Made by a program: the position numbers and the translations under genes | In this document: in pieces, positions 8,532 to 16,762 of the stretch | Layout: each line of letters starts with the position of its first letter | Numbering within the stretch: the stretch's first letter is position 1 | Notes under the pieces: generated by a model | What the model saw: only the letters and a program-made list of their open reading frames with translations | What the model was told of the DNA's origin: nothing | The model's database searches: none | From: Agarilytica sp045430305 | GTDB lineage: Bacteria; Pseudomonadota; Gammaproteobacteria; Pseudomonadales; Cellvibrionaceae | Length of the DNA: 64,000 nt | Reading direction: 5' to 3' | NCBI GenBank assembly: GCA_045430305.1 | Contig: JAILXW010000003.1 | Coordinates: 496,001 to 560,000 of the forward strand

Positions 8532-9566
8532 ATGAAAAAAACACTCCTGGGAATTCTTGCCGCAGCGACGCTTTCGGTTGTGTCGTCTATGTTTGTACAT
8601 GCGCAAGACCCAATCTTACGCGATGACGTTCCAGACACGCACACCGTTGTAAAGGGCGATACTCTGTGGGACATTTCAGCGAGCTTTTTAAAGAACCCCT
8701 GGATGTGGCCAGAGATTTGGCATGTTAACGCCCAAATAGAAAACCCCCATCTTATTTACCCTGGCGACGTTATTCGCTTGGTGTTTTTCAAAGGTAAACC
8801 TCGCTTAGAACTCGACACCTCAGGTCGTATTTATAAGATGTCTCCACAAGTGCGAGAGCTTAGTGCAGGCGAAGCGATTGATACTATTCCTTTGGATAAA
8901 ATCAACAGCTTCCTTTCTCGCAGTCGTGTAGTTGGAGAAAAAGAGATTGATAAAGCCCCCTATGTAGTTGCCGGTGGTGATGATCACTTGGTGGTGGGTG
9001 CTGGCGATAAGGCCTATGTTCGCGGAGATATTAAAGAAAAATACGTTGGCTACGGCGTGTACCGTAAAGGCGAAATCTTTGTTGACCCTGTCTCGCGAGA
9101 AAAGCTAGGTGTACAAGCATTGGATATTGGCTCGGGTGAGATTGTTGCCATCGATGGTGATATTTCTACCATGGCCGTGTCACGCACGACTGAAGAAATG
9201 CGCGCAGGTGACCGCTTGTTGCGCCACGAAGAGCGCACGGTAGATTCAACCTTTTACCCATCGCCGCCTAACGCCAATATCGAAGGGGTAATCCTTGCGG
9301 TAGAAGGCGGTTTAAGCCAAGTGGGCAAATTCGACGTGGTTGTGTTGAATCGCGGCCAACGTGAAGGCATGGCAGCGGGTAATGTATTGGCGGTATATAA
9401 GCGCGGTAACAAAATTCGTGACCGCGTGAGTGGCCAGTCTGTGACGTTGCCTGATGAACGTGCGGGCCTGTTAATGGTATTCCGAGTTTTTGAAAAAGTC
9501 AGTTTTGGGTTAGTATTGGAAGCTGAGCGCGGTATTTCAGTGAACGACAAATTGAAAAACCCTTAA
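8532..9566 (+). CDS. secreted LysM peptidoglycan-binding domain protein
   Basis: The start at 8532 is preferred because CAGGA lies nine bases upstream and the protein then opens with a clean signal peptide (MKKTLLGILAAATLSVVSS...VHA). One LysM domain follows immediately (HTVVKGDTLWDIS...NPHLIYPGDVIRL). The remaining roughly 250 residues are a conserved region without a named motif, including FYPSPPN and a beta-rich end. LysM domains bind N-acetylglucosamine in peptidoglycan, so the product should be periplasmic and wall-associated. In this bacterial group a gene like this commonly sits directly before dprA, opposite def. Its precise job is not known. Confidence 0.88.
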   Translation: MKKTLLGILAAATLSVVSSMFVHAQDPILRDDVPDTHTVVKGDTLWDISASFLKNPWMWPEIWHVNAQIENPHLIYPGDVIRLVFFKGKPRLELDTSGRIYKMSPQVRELSAGEAIDTIPLDKINSFLSRSRVVGEKEIDKAPYVVAGGDDHLVVGAGDKAYVRGDIKEKYVGYGVYRKGEIFVDPVSREKLGVQALDIGSGEIVAIDGDISTMAVSRTTEEMRAGDRLLRHEERTVDSTFYPSPPNANIEGVILAVEGGLSQVGKFDVVVLNRGQREGMAAGNVLAVYKRGNKIRDRVSGQSVTLPDERAGLLMVFRVFEKVSFGLVLEAERGISVNDKLKNP

Positions 9567-9630
9567 TTCGAATTCCATAAATCTCTTAAGGCTGCGCGAC
9601 TTGCAGCCTACAGCCACCAAGGACGGTGTT

Positions 9631-10908
9631 ATGCAAGAAGTACATTCTGCCTCCCCCTCAATTTCACTACCTGTTTCTGAACTAGAAGCTGCTTTGCTGC
9701 TGCTGGGAATAAAAGGGTTTGGTGTGAGTCGCTATTGGCAACTTATCGCGGCCATTTCTCGCCCGAGTGCGGTTTTTGAATTGCCCGAAGCGGCATTAAG
9801 CGCATTTTTCAGTAGCACCCATTTGCAAGAAGTGAAGCGTCTGCGATGTGAAGCCGCACACCCCGGTCGGTTCAGTGCCGCACGCTGTATTGAGTGGTGC
9901 CAACTTAACCAAGTACGACTGCTGCATCATTTGGATGATGACTACCCGGCATTGCTTAAGCACATTCACCGCGCGCCACCCTATATATTCGTGAAAGGTA
10001 ATGTGCTGGCGCTTTCTGAAAAGCAGGTGGCTGTGGTGGGTAGTCGAAGCGCAACTAAAACAGGGTTAGAGCAAGCAAAGTGGGTGTCTCATCATCTGGC
10101 AGATGCGGGTTACGCCATTACCAGTGGCCTTGCTTTGGGCGTTGATAGCCATGCTCATTTGGGGGCGCTGGCCGCGGCTGGTGTCACCATCGCGGTAGTT
10201 GGGACTGGTATCGATCAAACCTACCCTTACCGTAATCGCTACCTTGCCGAGCGTATTGTCGCTGAAGGGGGGGCTATTGTGAGTGAATTCCCCTTAGGCA
10301 CGGTGGCAACACCGCAAAATTTCCCACAACGTAATCGCATCATCAGTGGTCTAAGCGTGGGTACTTTGGTGGTAGAAGCAGCACTTAAAAGCGGTTCTTT
10401 GATTACCGCCGATTATGCTTTGGAGCAGAATCGCGAAGTATTTGCATTGCCCGGGTCCACACAGAGTAATTTGAGCCGAGGTTGCCACCAGCTCATTAAA
10501 CAAGGAGGTACGCTAGTAGAAAATGCGCAAGATATAATTGCTGAGCTAGAGGGGTTTTCGTCGCGACCATTAGAAGATCCGCCTCAGGCATTAGCTTCTA
10601 AAAGCTTTGGTCTAGCGTCTACCGCATTGCACCGAGGTGAGATAAAAACTGGCCAGAGATGCCTAAGCAGTGTTAGCAATACAGCAATGATTCCAGATAA
10701 AGCGAATGCCCAAGTAAGTTTGAGTGATGATCAACAGCAGGTATTGGCGAAGATACACCATGACCCTATATCACTAGATGCTTTAGTGCTTGAAACGCAG
10801 CTTCCTGTGGGCAACCTAATGTCGGCGCTAATGGCGTTGGAGGTCAATGGATTTATTGAAAATGACGTAGGGCATTACACCCGGGCCTTTGATGGCGCTG
10901 TAGTTTAG
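9631..10908 (+). CDS. dprA: DNA processing protein DprA
   Basis: DprA binds incoming single-stranded DNA during transformation and loads RecA onto it. The central Rossmann-like domain is easy to see: VAVVGSRSATKTGLEQA, the signature TSGLALGVDSHAHLGAL, a GTG loop (VGTGIDQTYP) and FPQRNRIISGLS. The tail of about 60 residues resembles the winged-helix domain. ATG 9631 is chosen because AAGGA sits eight bases upstream; an in-frame TTG at 9601 would add ten residues. The linker between the Rossmann and winged-helix parts is long and low in conservation. Confidence 0.95.
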   Translation: MQEVHSASPSISLPVSELEAALLLLGIKGFGVSRYWQLIAAISRPSAVFELPEAALSAFFSSTHLQEVKRLRCEAAHPGRFSAARCIEWCQLNQVRLLHHLDDDYPALLKHIHRAPPYIFVKGNVLALSEKQVAVVGSRSATKTGLEQAKWVSHHLADAGYAITSGLALGVDSHAHLGALAAAGVTIAVVGTGIDQTYPYRNRYLAERIVAEGGAIVSEFPLGTVATPQNFPQRNRIISGLSVGTLVVEAALKSGSLITADYALEQNREVFALPGSTQSNLSRGCHQLIKQGGTLVENAQDIIAELEGFSSRPLEDPPQALASKSFGLASTALHRGEIKTGQRCLSSVSNTAMIPDKANAQVSLSDDQQQVLAKIHHDPISLDALVLETQLPVGNLMSALMALEVNGFIENDVGHYTRAFDGAVV

Positions 10909-10929
10909 AACGCTGTTTTTCCTCTGTTA

Positions 10930-10951
10930 AGCCTGCATATTCTTGCAGGCT
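10930..10951 (+). terminator. hairpin between dprA and tsaC without a T-run
   Basis: AGCCTGCA (10930-10937), a six-base loop and TGCAGGCT (10944-10951) form a perfect 8-bp stem 22 bases after dprA. No T-run follows, so it may be an RNA processing or stability element or a weak terminator. Confidence 0.35.
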
Positions 10952-11017
10952 GTATACGCATGCCGTATCTTCTCCCTCTCTGAATTTTTCATTTGCGAGC
11001 TAAAATTTTTTGAGGTT

Positions 11018-11587
11018 ATGGTGTACCACAGTAAAATTTCTTCCTGCGTACATGCGCTGCATTCTGGTGGTGTCATCGCCTACCCAACAGAAGCCGTTTG
11101 GGGCCTGGGTTGTGACCCTTTCAATGCGGAAGCAGTGGCTTATATTCTGGAGCTTAAACAGCGCGCCTGGCAAAAGGGCGTAATTTTGGTAGCTGCCGAA
11201 GAATCGCAATTTGAATTTATTTTGCACGATTTGGAAAAAGAACATCGTGAAAAAATGCGCGCAAGCTGGCCCGGGCACACAACTTGGCTGGTGCCACACC
11301 AAGAGCGCATTCCTCAGTGGGTATGCGGCGAGCACGATACTATTGCGCTGCGTGTGAGTGCGCACCCCATTGTGGGCGCCTTGTGTAAAGCGTTTAATGG
11401 GCCGATTGTTTCGACCTCGCTCAACCCCCAAGGTTTCCCGCCTGCGTTAACGCAATATAAATCACGTTGTTATTTTTCTAAACGAAATACACAAGAAAGG
11501 CCCTTAACTTTTGCGCCGGGTCATGTCGGCGCACATGGGGTTCCGTCACAAATTATCGATTTGCTTAGTGGCAAAATCATTCGATAA
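11018..11587 (+). CDS. tsaC: L-threonylcarbamoyladenylate synthase (TsaC/YrdC/Sua5)
   Basis: TsaC makes threonylcarbamoyl-AMP from threonine, bicarbonate and ATP, the first step of the universal t6A37 tRNA modification. The family core is present: GGVIAYPTEAVWGLGCDP (threonine and ATP binding), the lysine-rich LELKQRAWQKGVILV, and STSLNPQGFPPA near the end. ATG 11018, with GAGG just upstream, gives 189 residues, close to E. coli TsaC at 190. An earlier in-frame start would add a cysteine-rich stretch that relatives lack. Confidence 0.94.
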   Translation: MVYHSKISSCVHALHSGGVIAYPTEAVWGLGCDPFNAEAVAYILELKQRAWQKGVILVAAEESQFEFILHDLEKEHREKMRASWPGHTTWLVPHQERIPQWVCGEHDTIALRVSAHPIVGALCKAFNGPIVSTSLNPQGFPPALTQYKSRCYFSKRNTQERPLTFAPGHVGAHGVPSQIIDLLSGKIIR

Positions 11588-11599
11588 AACACCTAAGGT

Positions 11600-12517
11600 A
11601 TGAATGTGAGTGTTGATAAATTAGCAGTAAAAAATTATTTAATGGCATTACAGGATGCAATCTGTGAGCGCCTTGCTCAGGCGGATGGTAAAGGCGAGTT
11701 TGTCGAAGACTCATGGCGGCGAGAAGAGGGTGGCGGCGGAAGATCACGTGTAATTACCGAGGGCGCTGTAATAGAAAAAGGCGGTGTCAATTTTTCTCAT
11801 GTTATGGGTGCAGAAATGCCAGCATCGGCAACAGCGCACAGACCAGAACTTGCGGGAAGAAGTTTTGAAGCAATGGGTGTGTCTTTGGTTATTCACCCAA
11901 ATAACCCTTACGTACCCACAAGTCACGCTAATGTTCGATTCTTTATTGCAGAAAAAGAGGGCGAAGACCCTGTGTGGTGGTTTGGTGGTGGCTATGATTT
12001 AACGCCTTACTATGGCAACGATGAAGATTGTATTAGCTGGCATCAGACGGCAAAAAATGCCTGCGACCCTTTTGGTGAAAACGTCTACACCGATTACAAA
12101 AAGTGGTGCGACGACTACTTCTATTTAAAGCATCGCGACGAGCCGCGTGGTGTTGGCGGTTTGTTTTTCGATGACCTAAATCAATGGGGCTTCGACACCT
12201 GCTTTGCATTTTTGCAATCGATAGGTAATTCGTATTGCGATGCTTACGTACCGATTATCGAACGCAGAAAAAATATTTCATTTGATGACAAGGAAAAACA
12301 ATTTCAATTGTACCGGCGTGGTCGATATGTTGAATTTAATTTGGTTTTTGATCGAGGCACCTTATTTGGTTTACAAACCGGTGGGCGTACCGAATCCATT
12401 CTTATGTCTCTGCCGCCATTAGTGCGCTGGGATTATAACTGGCAACCGGAACAGGGCAGCAAAGAAGCTAAGCTAACAGAATACTATTTAACTGGGCGCA
12501 ACTGGTTAGAGCAATAA
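11600..12517 (+). CDS. hemF: oxygen-dependent coproporphyrinogen III oxidase
   Basis: HemF decarboxylates two propionates of coproporphyrinogen III to vinyl groups using O2, late in haem synthesis. Diagnostic stretches are RVITEGAVIEKGGVNFSHV, PTSHANVRFF, WWFGGGYDLTPYY, PRGVGGLFFDDL and RRGRYVEFNLVFDRGT, the last with the conserved arginines. The 305 residues agree with E. coli HemF. It sits between tsaC and aroE with almost no spacing, so all three are probably co-transcribed. Confidence 0.97.
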   Translation: MNVSVDKLAVKNYLMALQDAICERLAQADGKGEFVEDSWRREEGGGGRSRVITEGAVIEKGGVNFSHVMGAEMPASATAHRPELAGRSFEAMGVSLVIHPNNPYVPTSHANVRFFIAEKEGEDPVWWFGGGYDLTPYYGNDEDCISWHQTAKNACDPFGENVYTDYKKWCDDYFYLKHRDEPRGVGGLFFDDLNQWGFDTCFAFLQSIGNSYCDAYVPIIERRKNISFDDKEKQFQLYRRGRYVEFNLVFDRGTLFGLQTGGRTESILMSLPPLVRWDYNWQPEQGSKEAKLTEYYLTGRNWLEQ

Positions 12518-12520
12518 ATT

Positions 12521-13357
12521 ATGTCGAATAATACAGACAAATACGCAGTTTTTGGTAACCCGATCGAGCATTCGCTTTCTCCAACGATTCATGCAGAATT
12601 TGCCAAGCAATTTGGTAAAACAATCGATTATCAAAAACAATATGTCGAACTAGGAAGTTTTCCGAAAACGACGAGCGATTTTTTTTCTGGTGCTGGTAAA
12701 GGTCTAAATATTACCGTGCCTTTTAAACAAGAAGCCTATACCTTTGCCAATGTACTTTCGGCGCGGGCAAAAGCGGCTGGCGCCGTGAACACTTTAGTGC
12801 TGCAAGAAAATAAGCAGGTGTTGGGTGAAAATACCGACGGATTTGGCTTGGTAAATGATATGAAAGAACGCTTGGGTTGGAGCTTAGAAAACGCTTCGGT
12901 TTTAGTAGTGGGTGCCGGTGGCGCTGTACGCGGTGTCTTGCTGCCACTATTAAATGAAAGCCCCCAGCAGGTGGTAGTGGTTAATAGAACTTTAGAAAAA
13001 GCTCAAATGTTAGCAGAGCAGTTTCACGCCAATGGCAATATTCAAGCGGGTCGTTTCGAAGATCTAAAAAATATAAATGGCGGCTTCGATATTATTATTA
13101 ATGGTACCTCTGCTAGTTTAGGCGGCGACATTCCGCCCCTAGATGCGTCGTTAATTACCGCTCAGACTTGCGTCTACGATATGGTGTATGGAAAAGCGCT
13201 GACACCTTTTTTAAAATGGGCAAAAGACCAAGGTGCTAAAGAAGTTGCTGATGGCTTGGGAATGTTGGTAGGGCAAGCGGCAGAAAGTTTTCGTCTTTGG
13301 TTTGGCAAACGGCCTGAGATATCGCCAGTGATAGAATTGTTAAGGGCGAAGCCGTAA
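12521..13357 (+). CDS. aroE: shikimate dehydrogenase
   Basis: AroE reduces 3-dehydroshikimate to shikimate with NADPH, in aromatic amino acid synthesis. The substrate site (GNPIEHSLSPTIHAEF), the catalytic lysine segment (NITVPFKQEAY), the NADP loop (VVGAGGAVRGVLLPL) and the phosphate-binding NRTLEKA are all present. The start lies three bases after the hemF stop. At 278 residues it is the normal length. It converges on the DsbA-like gene with 16 bases between stops. Confidence 0.97.
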   Translation: MSNNTDKYAVFGNPIEHSLSPTIHAEFAKQFGKTIDYQKQYVELGSFPKTTSDFFSGAGKGLNITVPFKQEAYTFANVLSARAKAAGAVNTLVLQENKQVLGENTDGFGLVNDMKERLGWSLENASVLVVGAGGAVRGVLLPLLNESPQQVVVVNRTLEKAQMLAEQFHANGNIQAGRFEDLKNINGGFDIIINGTSASLGGDIPPLDASLITAQTCVYDMVYGKALTPFLKWAKDQGAKEVADGLGMLVGQAAESFRLWFGKRPEISPVIELLRAKP

Positions 13358-13373
13358 AAACCGGTATGCTGAA

Positions 13374-14045
13374 TCAGCACCAAGACTGCCCGCCAATGGG
13401 AAGCTCAAGTAATTCGTTCACATTGGCTTCAATAATTTTGTAGCCAACATTCCCTGCTAAACGTTGGCGGTTTTCATTAAAAATGAGCGTTGGGCTGGAA
13501 TTAATGTTGAGTTCGTTTACCATGTGAAAATCGTGTGACAACGCTGCATAGGCTTTGCCACAAGTTATAAGGTTTTCTACTTGCTCGGTTGGCAGTGGCG
13601 AATCTGAAACAATCTCTTTTAATATCTCACAATTGGAAACATCCCGATTGTCGACAAAAAAACTTTCTCGCATATGCTTCAAAAATTGACGAAACGCGCC
13701 GTGGGGCACATGCCCTTCTTCCTCGAGTAATCGTGCAGCGGCTAAATATAAATGCGCAGGCATAGAGGACCGTGGGGTCGGGTCTATCCAGACCTTTGGG
13801 TGTAGACGAATATGTTCGAATTCTTCTTGTAGTGCTGCTATGTGTTTATGGTAAGCCTCAACACCACCGCGATCTTGCCAGTTATTCACAATTTTTCGGT
13901 GTGCATCGCCAAATACCGGCATAAAGTGATATTCAAGCGAAATGCGTTCGCCAAACTTTGCTAAAAGTTCGTCTACACGAATTTGTGAAATGTAAGCCCA
14001 TATACAGAGAACATCTGAATAGTGAGTAATTTTTATGGGTGTCAT
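13374..14045 (-). CDS. DsbA-family thioredoxin-fold protein with a single active-site cysteine
   Basis: The N-terminus (THYSDVLCIWAYISQ) aligns with the DsbA/FrnE/2-hydroxychromene-2-carboxylate isomerase group, and the rest has the expected helical insertion. A cis-proline-like segment lies near residue 180 (NINSSPTLIF). The usual C-x-x-C is C-I-W-A here, so a dithiol redox cycle is not possible at this site. No signal peptide is visible, so it is probably cytoplasmic. A glutathione-dependent isomerase or transferase role is the likeliest reading for single-Cys members, but this is inference. It lies between aroE and two glycosyltransferase genes. Confidence 0.8.
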   Translation of the reverse strand: MTPIKITHYSDVLCIWAYISQIRVDELLAKFGERISLEYHFMPVFGDAHRKIVNNWQDRGGVEAYHKHIAALQEEFEHIRLHPKVWIDPTPRSSMPAHLYLAAARLLEEEGHVPHGAFRQFLKHMRESFFVDNRDVSNCEILKEIVSDSPLPTEQVENLITCGKAYAALSHDFHMVNELNINSSPTLIFNENRQRLAGNVGYKIIEANVNELLELPIGGQSWC

Positions 14046-14094
14046 AGTGTTGCTGTCTACTAGGTGCGTAATGCCATTAAAGTATGCGGCTAAA

Positions 14095-15054
14095 TCAAAT
14101 GGCGTGACTGAGCATATCGCGTAAAAACCGTTTTGGGTCGGGGTTGCTTTTGCCTTGTATCAGGCACCGAAGGGTAAAGAGACTGCCGCCGAATATTCGC
14201 AAAAGTGTTGCCCATAAAAAATATATGCGCCCATGATTTTTTGTAAAATAATGTTTACGCGAGTCGAGCCAGTATTGAGGAATACGTTCCCACTTTTTCA
14301 TGCCGGTAGACGCGGAACCCACATGGGCTACTTTACTTTCTAGTATATAGCGGGTGCGCCAGCCAGCGCGATTGGCGCGTAACAATAAATCTGTTTCTTC
14401 GAAATATAAGAAAAAGGTCTCATCAAAAATGCCGATTTCTTCTAGCGTTTGTATGCGCATTAGAACACTGGCGCCGGCTAACCAATCGACATCGAGGCTC
14501 GCCTCGGGAATGCCAACGGGTACTTGGTATTTTTTTAACAGTTTAGACACTGGGCCAAAACGTATCGAACCTTCTAGCTCACCAAAAGCGCTCGGAAAAC
14601 GAAAGGCAGTCTCGTGGGGTGTGCCGTCTACGCCGTAAATATAGCTGCCGGCAAAGCCGTAATCATTGTGCTCGTCGAGAAAATCCACTAAGCACTTAAT
14701 GGCATCTTTATCTGGAAAGGCGTCAGAATTAAGGATGTAGATATATTCCACATCAGGGAAAGCTTCACGTGCATAATTTATAGCAAAATTATTCCCTGAG
14801 CCAAAACCACCATTGTGACCGGTTTGGTGAAGTTCAATTTGATTCCATCCATTTGTATTCTCATTTTGTTTTTCTTGAATGGCTTCACGCAACTTCTCTT
14901 CGCTGCCATCTTGTGAATCGTTATCGACAACTACAATTTTCCAGCCGCCTTGAATACTTGCAAGTGCATTGATAGTGGCTTGAATCGCATCAAGCGTAAG
15001 TTCTGGGGTGCGGAAATTAAGTATAGAAACAGCAAGTTTCAATGTGTACTCCAA
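14095..15054 (-). CDS. family 2 glycosyltransferase, rhamnosyltransferase-like
   Basis: This GT-A enzyme of 319 residues shows the nucleotide-binding VVVDNDSQDGSEEKL, a DXD-like metal site in YILNSDAFPD, and the acceptor/catalytic region DVDWLAGASVLMR ... FFLYFEETDLLLR. These features are typical of the rhamnosyl- and related GT2 enzymes that extend O-antigen or exopolysaccharide repeats. No membrane span is obvious except a hydrophobic stretch near the end. The dTDP-rhamnose genes at 19.5-23 kb could supply the donor. The gene lies 35 bases downstream of the other minus-strand GT2 gene, so the two probably share a transcript. Confidence 0.88.
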   Translation of the reverse strand: MEYTLKLAVSILNFRTPELTLDAIQATINALASIQGGWKIVVVDNDSQDGSEEKLREAIQEKQNENTNGWNQIELHQTGHNGGFGSGNNFAINYAREAFPDVEYIYILNSDAFPDKDAIKCLVDFLDEHNDYGFAGSYIYGVDGTPHETAFRFPSAFGELEGSIRFGPVSKLLKKYQVPVGIPEASLDVDWLAGASVLMRIQTLEEIGIFDETFFLYFEETDLLLRANRAGWRTRYILESKVAHVGSASTGMKKWERIPQYWLDSRKHYFTKNHGRIYFLWATLLRIFGGSLFTLRCLIQGKSNPDPKRFLRDMLSHAI

Positions 15055-15089
15055 GTTAATGAAAATGGTTGCTAACGATTAAATACAAA

Positions 15090-16328
15090 TTAATCGCGGT
15101 CGGTACGTATCCATTTGGTTTGTTTTCTCACGACGTATGCAATGTAAATCGCTATTTTAGAAAACATATATATAGGAATGTGCACCAGGGCCTTAGCTGA
15201 CAGTATGTGTTGCGCATGACAAAACCAGGTCAATAAGATGCTAAACAACAAAGCAGTCAAATAATGGGTGCTTACTTCAAAAAACATCCACGAGCCGCTG
15301 ACAAAGCCATAGGCCAAAAATACCAACCAAGCCCCGCCAATAACCAAAATGAGCAAGGTGAGAGGGGGAATGATTAAATCTAGCATCATGCCAAAAGCTT
15401 CGATACTTCTGTCTTTAATCGCTCGCTTCAATAAGCGCGGAGCAAATTGCCGCAGCGTACTTAAGTGGCCATGTTCCCAGCGTTCGCGTTGCGTGGCTTC
15501 CGCGGCTTCACTGGTAGGAAAATAGCTATACACCAATGCCTCGTCGCAGTAACGCGCCCCCATACCTTTTTCGGCAAGCTCAACACCAAGGCGCATATCT
15601 TCAACAATGTCACCGGTTGCGAGCTGAGCTTCACTAATGGCTTTCCAGGGAAAGGCCATTCCTGTGCCTGTGAGAGGTACGGGCATACGCATACGAGCCA
15701 AGCCGCGAAGTCGAATTTTATTTTTAACCATAAAGGCAAATTCAGAAACTTTGACTGCAAGGCGATCGACGTCACCGCTCAGCATTAAGTAGCAGGCTTG
15801 CACCGGACGGCGCCAGGCGATGACGCGGGTTTTAAGCAAGGCGAAAGCGTTATCTTCAAGCAGGCAATCGGCGTCTACAATCACGACAACATCTGGGTGG
15901 GTTTCAAGTGATTTTAAATGTTCCATTCCGAAGGCAAGGGCATAACCTTTGCCGCGCTCCGTGTCGCTGCTGCGCTCAAGGGCGGTAAAACCGTATTGGC
16001 GAACGATTTCGGCGGTGTCATCACTACAATTATCAGCGACTACCACCACCTTATCTGTGGGGCCTAGCTGTGTTTTCAGGTTTTCCAGCGTTTTGGCGAT
16101 CACCAGGGCCTCGTTATGGGCAGGTACCAAAACAGCGGCAGAAATTTCATCCGCAGACAGTGAGTTTTCATGCTTTGTGCGGTAGTGCAGGCCAAGTAGG
16201 CATTCGAGCACAAACATAATGGTAGGGAATGCGAGCAAGAGAACAATACAGCTAAACACAAGGGTGAGCATGGTGTCTCCGGTGAGCGGCCATGAAAAGA
16301 AAATGCGCGCCACATCTTGTGAGGTCAT
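15090..16328 (-). CDS. membrane-bound processive-type family 2 glycosyltransferase
   Basis: The order is an N-terminal membrane span (about residues 18-40), a cytoplasmic GT-A domain and two or three C-terminal spans. The catalytic domain has VVVADNCSDDTAEI, VVIVDADCLLE (the DXD metal site), GDIVEDMRLG (the ED acid motif) and QRERWEHGHL (the R-x-x-R-W-type acceptor motif of processive synthases). This layout is that of cellulose/hyaluronan-like and EpsO-like polysaccharide transferases. Which sugar it uses cannot be told. It is divergent from the aminotransferase at 16763 and shares a 430-base regulatory region with it. Confidence 0.88.
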   Translation of the reverse strand: MTSQDVARIFFSWPLTGDTMLTLVFSCIVLLLAFPTIMFVLECLLGLHYRTKHENSLSADEISAAVLVPAHNEALVIAKTLENLKTQLGPTDKVVVVADNCSDDTAEIVRQYGFTALERSSDTERGKGYALAFGMEHLKSLETHPDVVVIVDADCLLEDNAFALLKTRVIAWRRPVQACYLMLSGDVDRLAVKVSEFAFMVKNKIRLRGLARMRMPVPLTGTGMAFPWKAISEAQLATGDIVEDMRLGVELAEKGMGARYCDEALVYSYFPTSEAAEATQRERWEHGHLSTLRQFAPRLLKRAIKDRSIEAFGMMLDLIIPPLTLLILVIGGAWLVFLAYGFVSGSWMFFEVSTHYLTALLFSILLTWFCHAQHILSAKALVHIPIYMFSKIAIYIAYVVRKQTKWIRTDRD

Positions 16329-16455
16329 CGCGTTTGTTCTGTGATGTTAGCGATGCGGTATGTCGGGGTCAATCGCAGCGGTGTCGGGGCAATCGGAATA
16401 TTTTACGTCTTACCCTTCGAATGTATAAGACTGTGGCCCAAAAAGGAAAGCAAGC

Positions 16456-16472
16456 TGTACGCCTGGCGTACA
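16456..16472. promoter_or_regulatory. 17-bp perfect palindrome, probable operator
   Basis: TGTACGCCTGGCGTACA is two perfect 8-base arms around one T. It sits 128 bases upstream of the minus-strand glycosyltransferase start, inside the divergent region that controls the exopolysaccharide island. The short GC-rich arms with a one-base centre fit a dimeric repressor or activator site rather than an RNA hairpin. Confidence 0.5.
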
Positions 16473-16554
16473 AATAATGAAATAGAGCCCTAGAAAGAAC
16501 AAATAATGTCGGGAAGTTTTACGAAAGAAAAAGTAAATACTTCGCTCGGATTGG

Positions 16555-16615
16555 GGGTGTTCTGTTTTGGCAAGAATCAACGTAAGTTTTGCGCCACAAA
16601 AGCTTCAGAACACCC
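16555..16615. promoter_or_regulatory. 10-bp inverted repeat enclosing a smaller dyad, upstream of the sigma-54-like promoter
   Basis: GGGTGTTCTG (16555-16564) and CAGAACACCC (16606-16615) are exact inverted copies 41 bases apart. Between them, TTTTG-CGCCA-CAAAA forms a second exact dyad at 16587-16601. The set ends 65 bases before the GG-N10-GC element at 16680, the place where enhancer-binding activators of sigma-54 often bind. That role is inference. Confidence 0.5.
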
Positions 16616-16679
16616 ACGTTGTTCACAAAATATTCTATTTTTGGTGAATAAGTCACACTGTGGTAGCGCTTTAGAAATC

Positions 16680-16696
16680 TTGGAATGTAAGTTGCT
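16680..16696 (+). promoter_or_regulatory. sigma-54-type promoter of the exopolysaccharide operon
   Basis: TTGGAATGTAAGTTGCT matches the -24/-12 consensus TGGCAC-N5-TTGCW: it has GG at 16682-16683 and GC at 16694-16695 with exactly ten bases between, and a perfect TTGCT at -12. Transcription would begin near 16708, about 55 bases upstream of the preferred start codon at 16763. Confidence 0.55.
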
Positions 16697-16762
16697 CAAT
16701 AAGCGTCATTGAGACTTAACCAATTTAAGAAGCATTACCAAATGGAACATGGGAAGAAGTAT

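Noticed and set aside
15465..15788. Plus-strand frame over the membrane glycosyltransferase
   Set aside because: It lies entirely antisense to a gene with clear GT2 motifs and has no start signal or family features.
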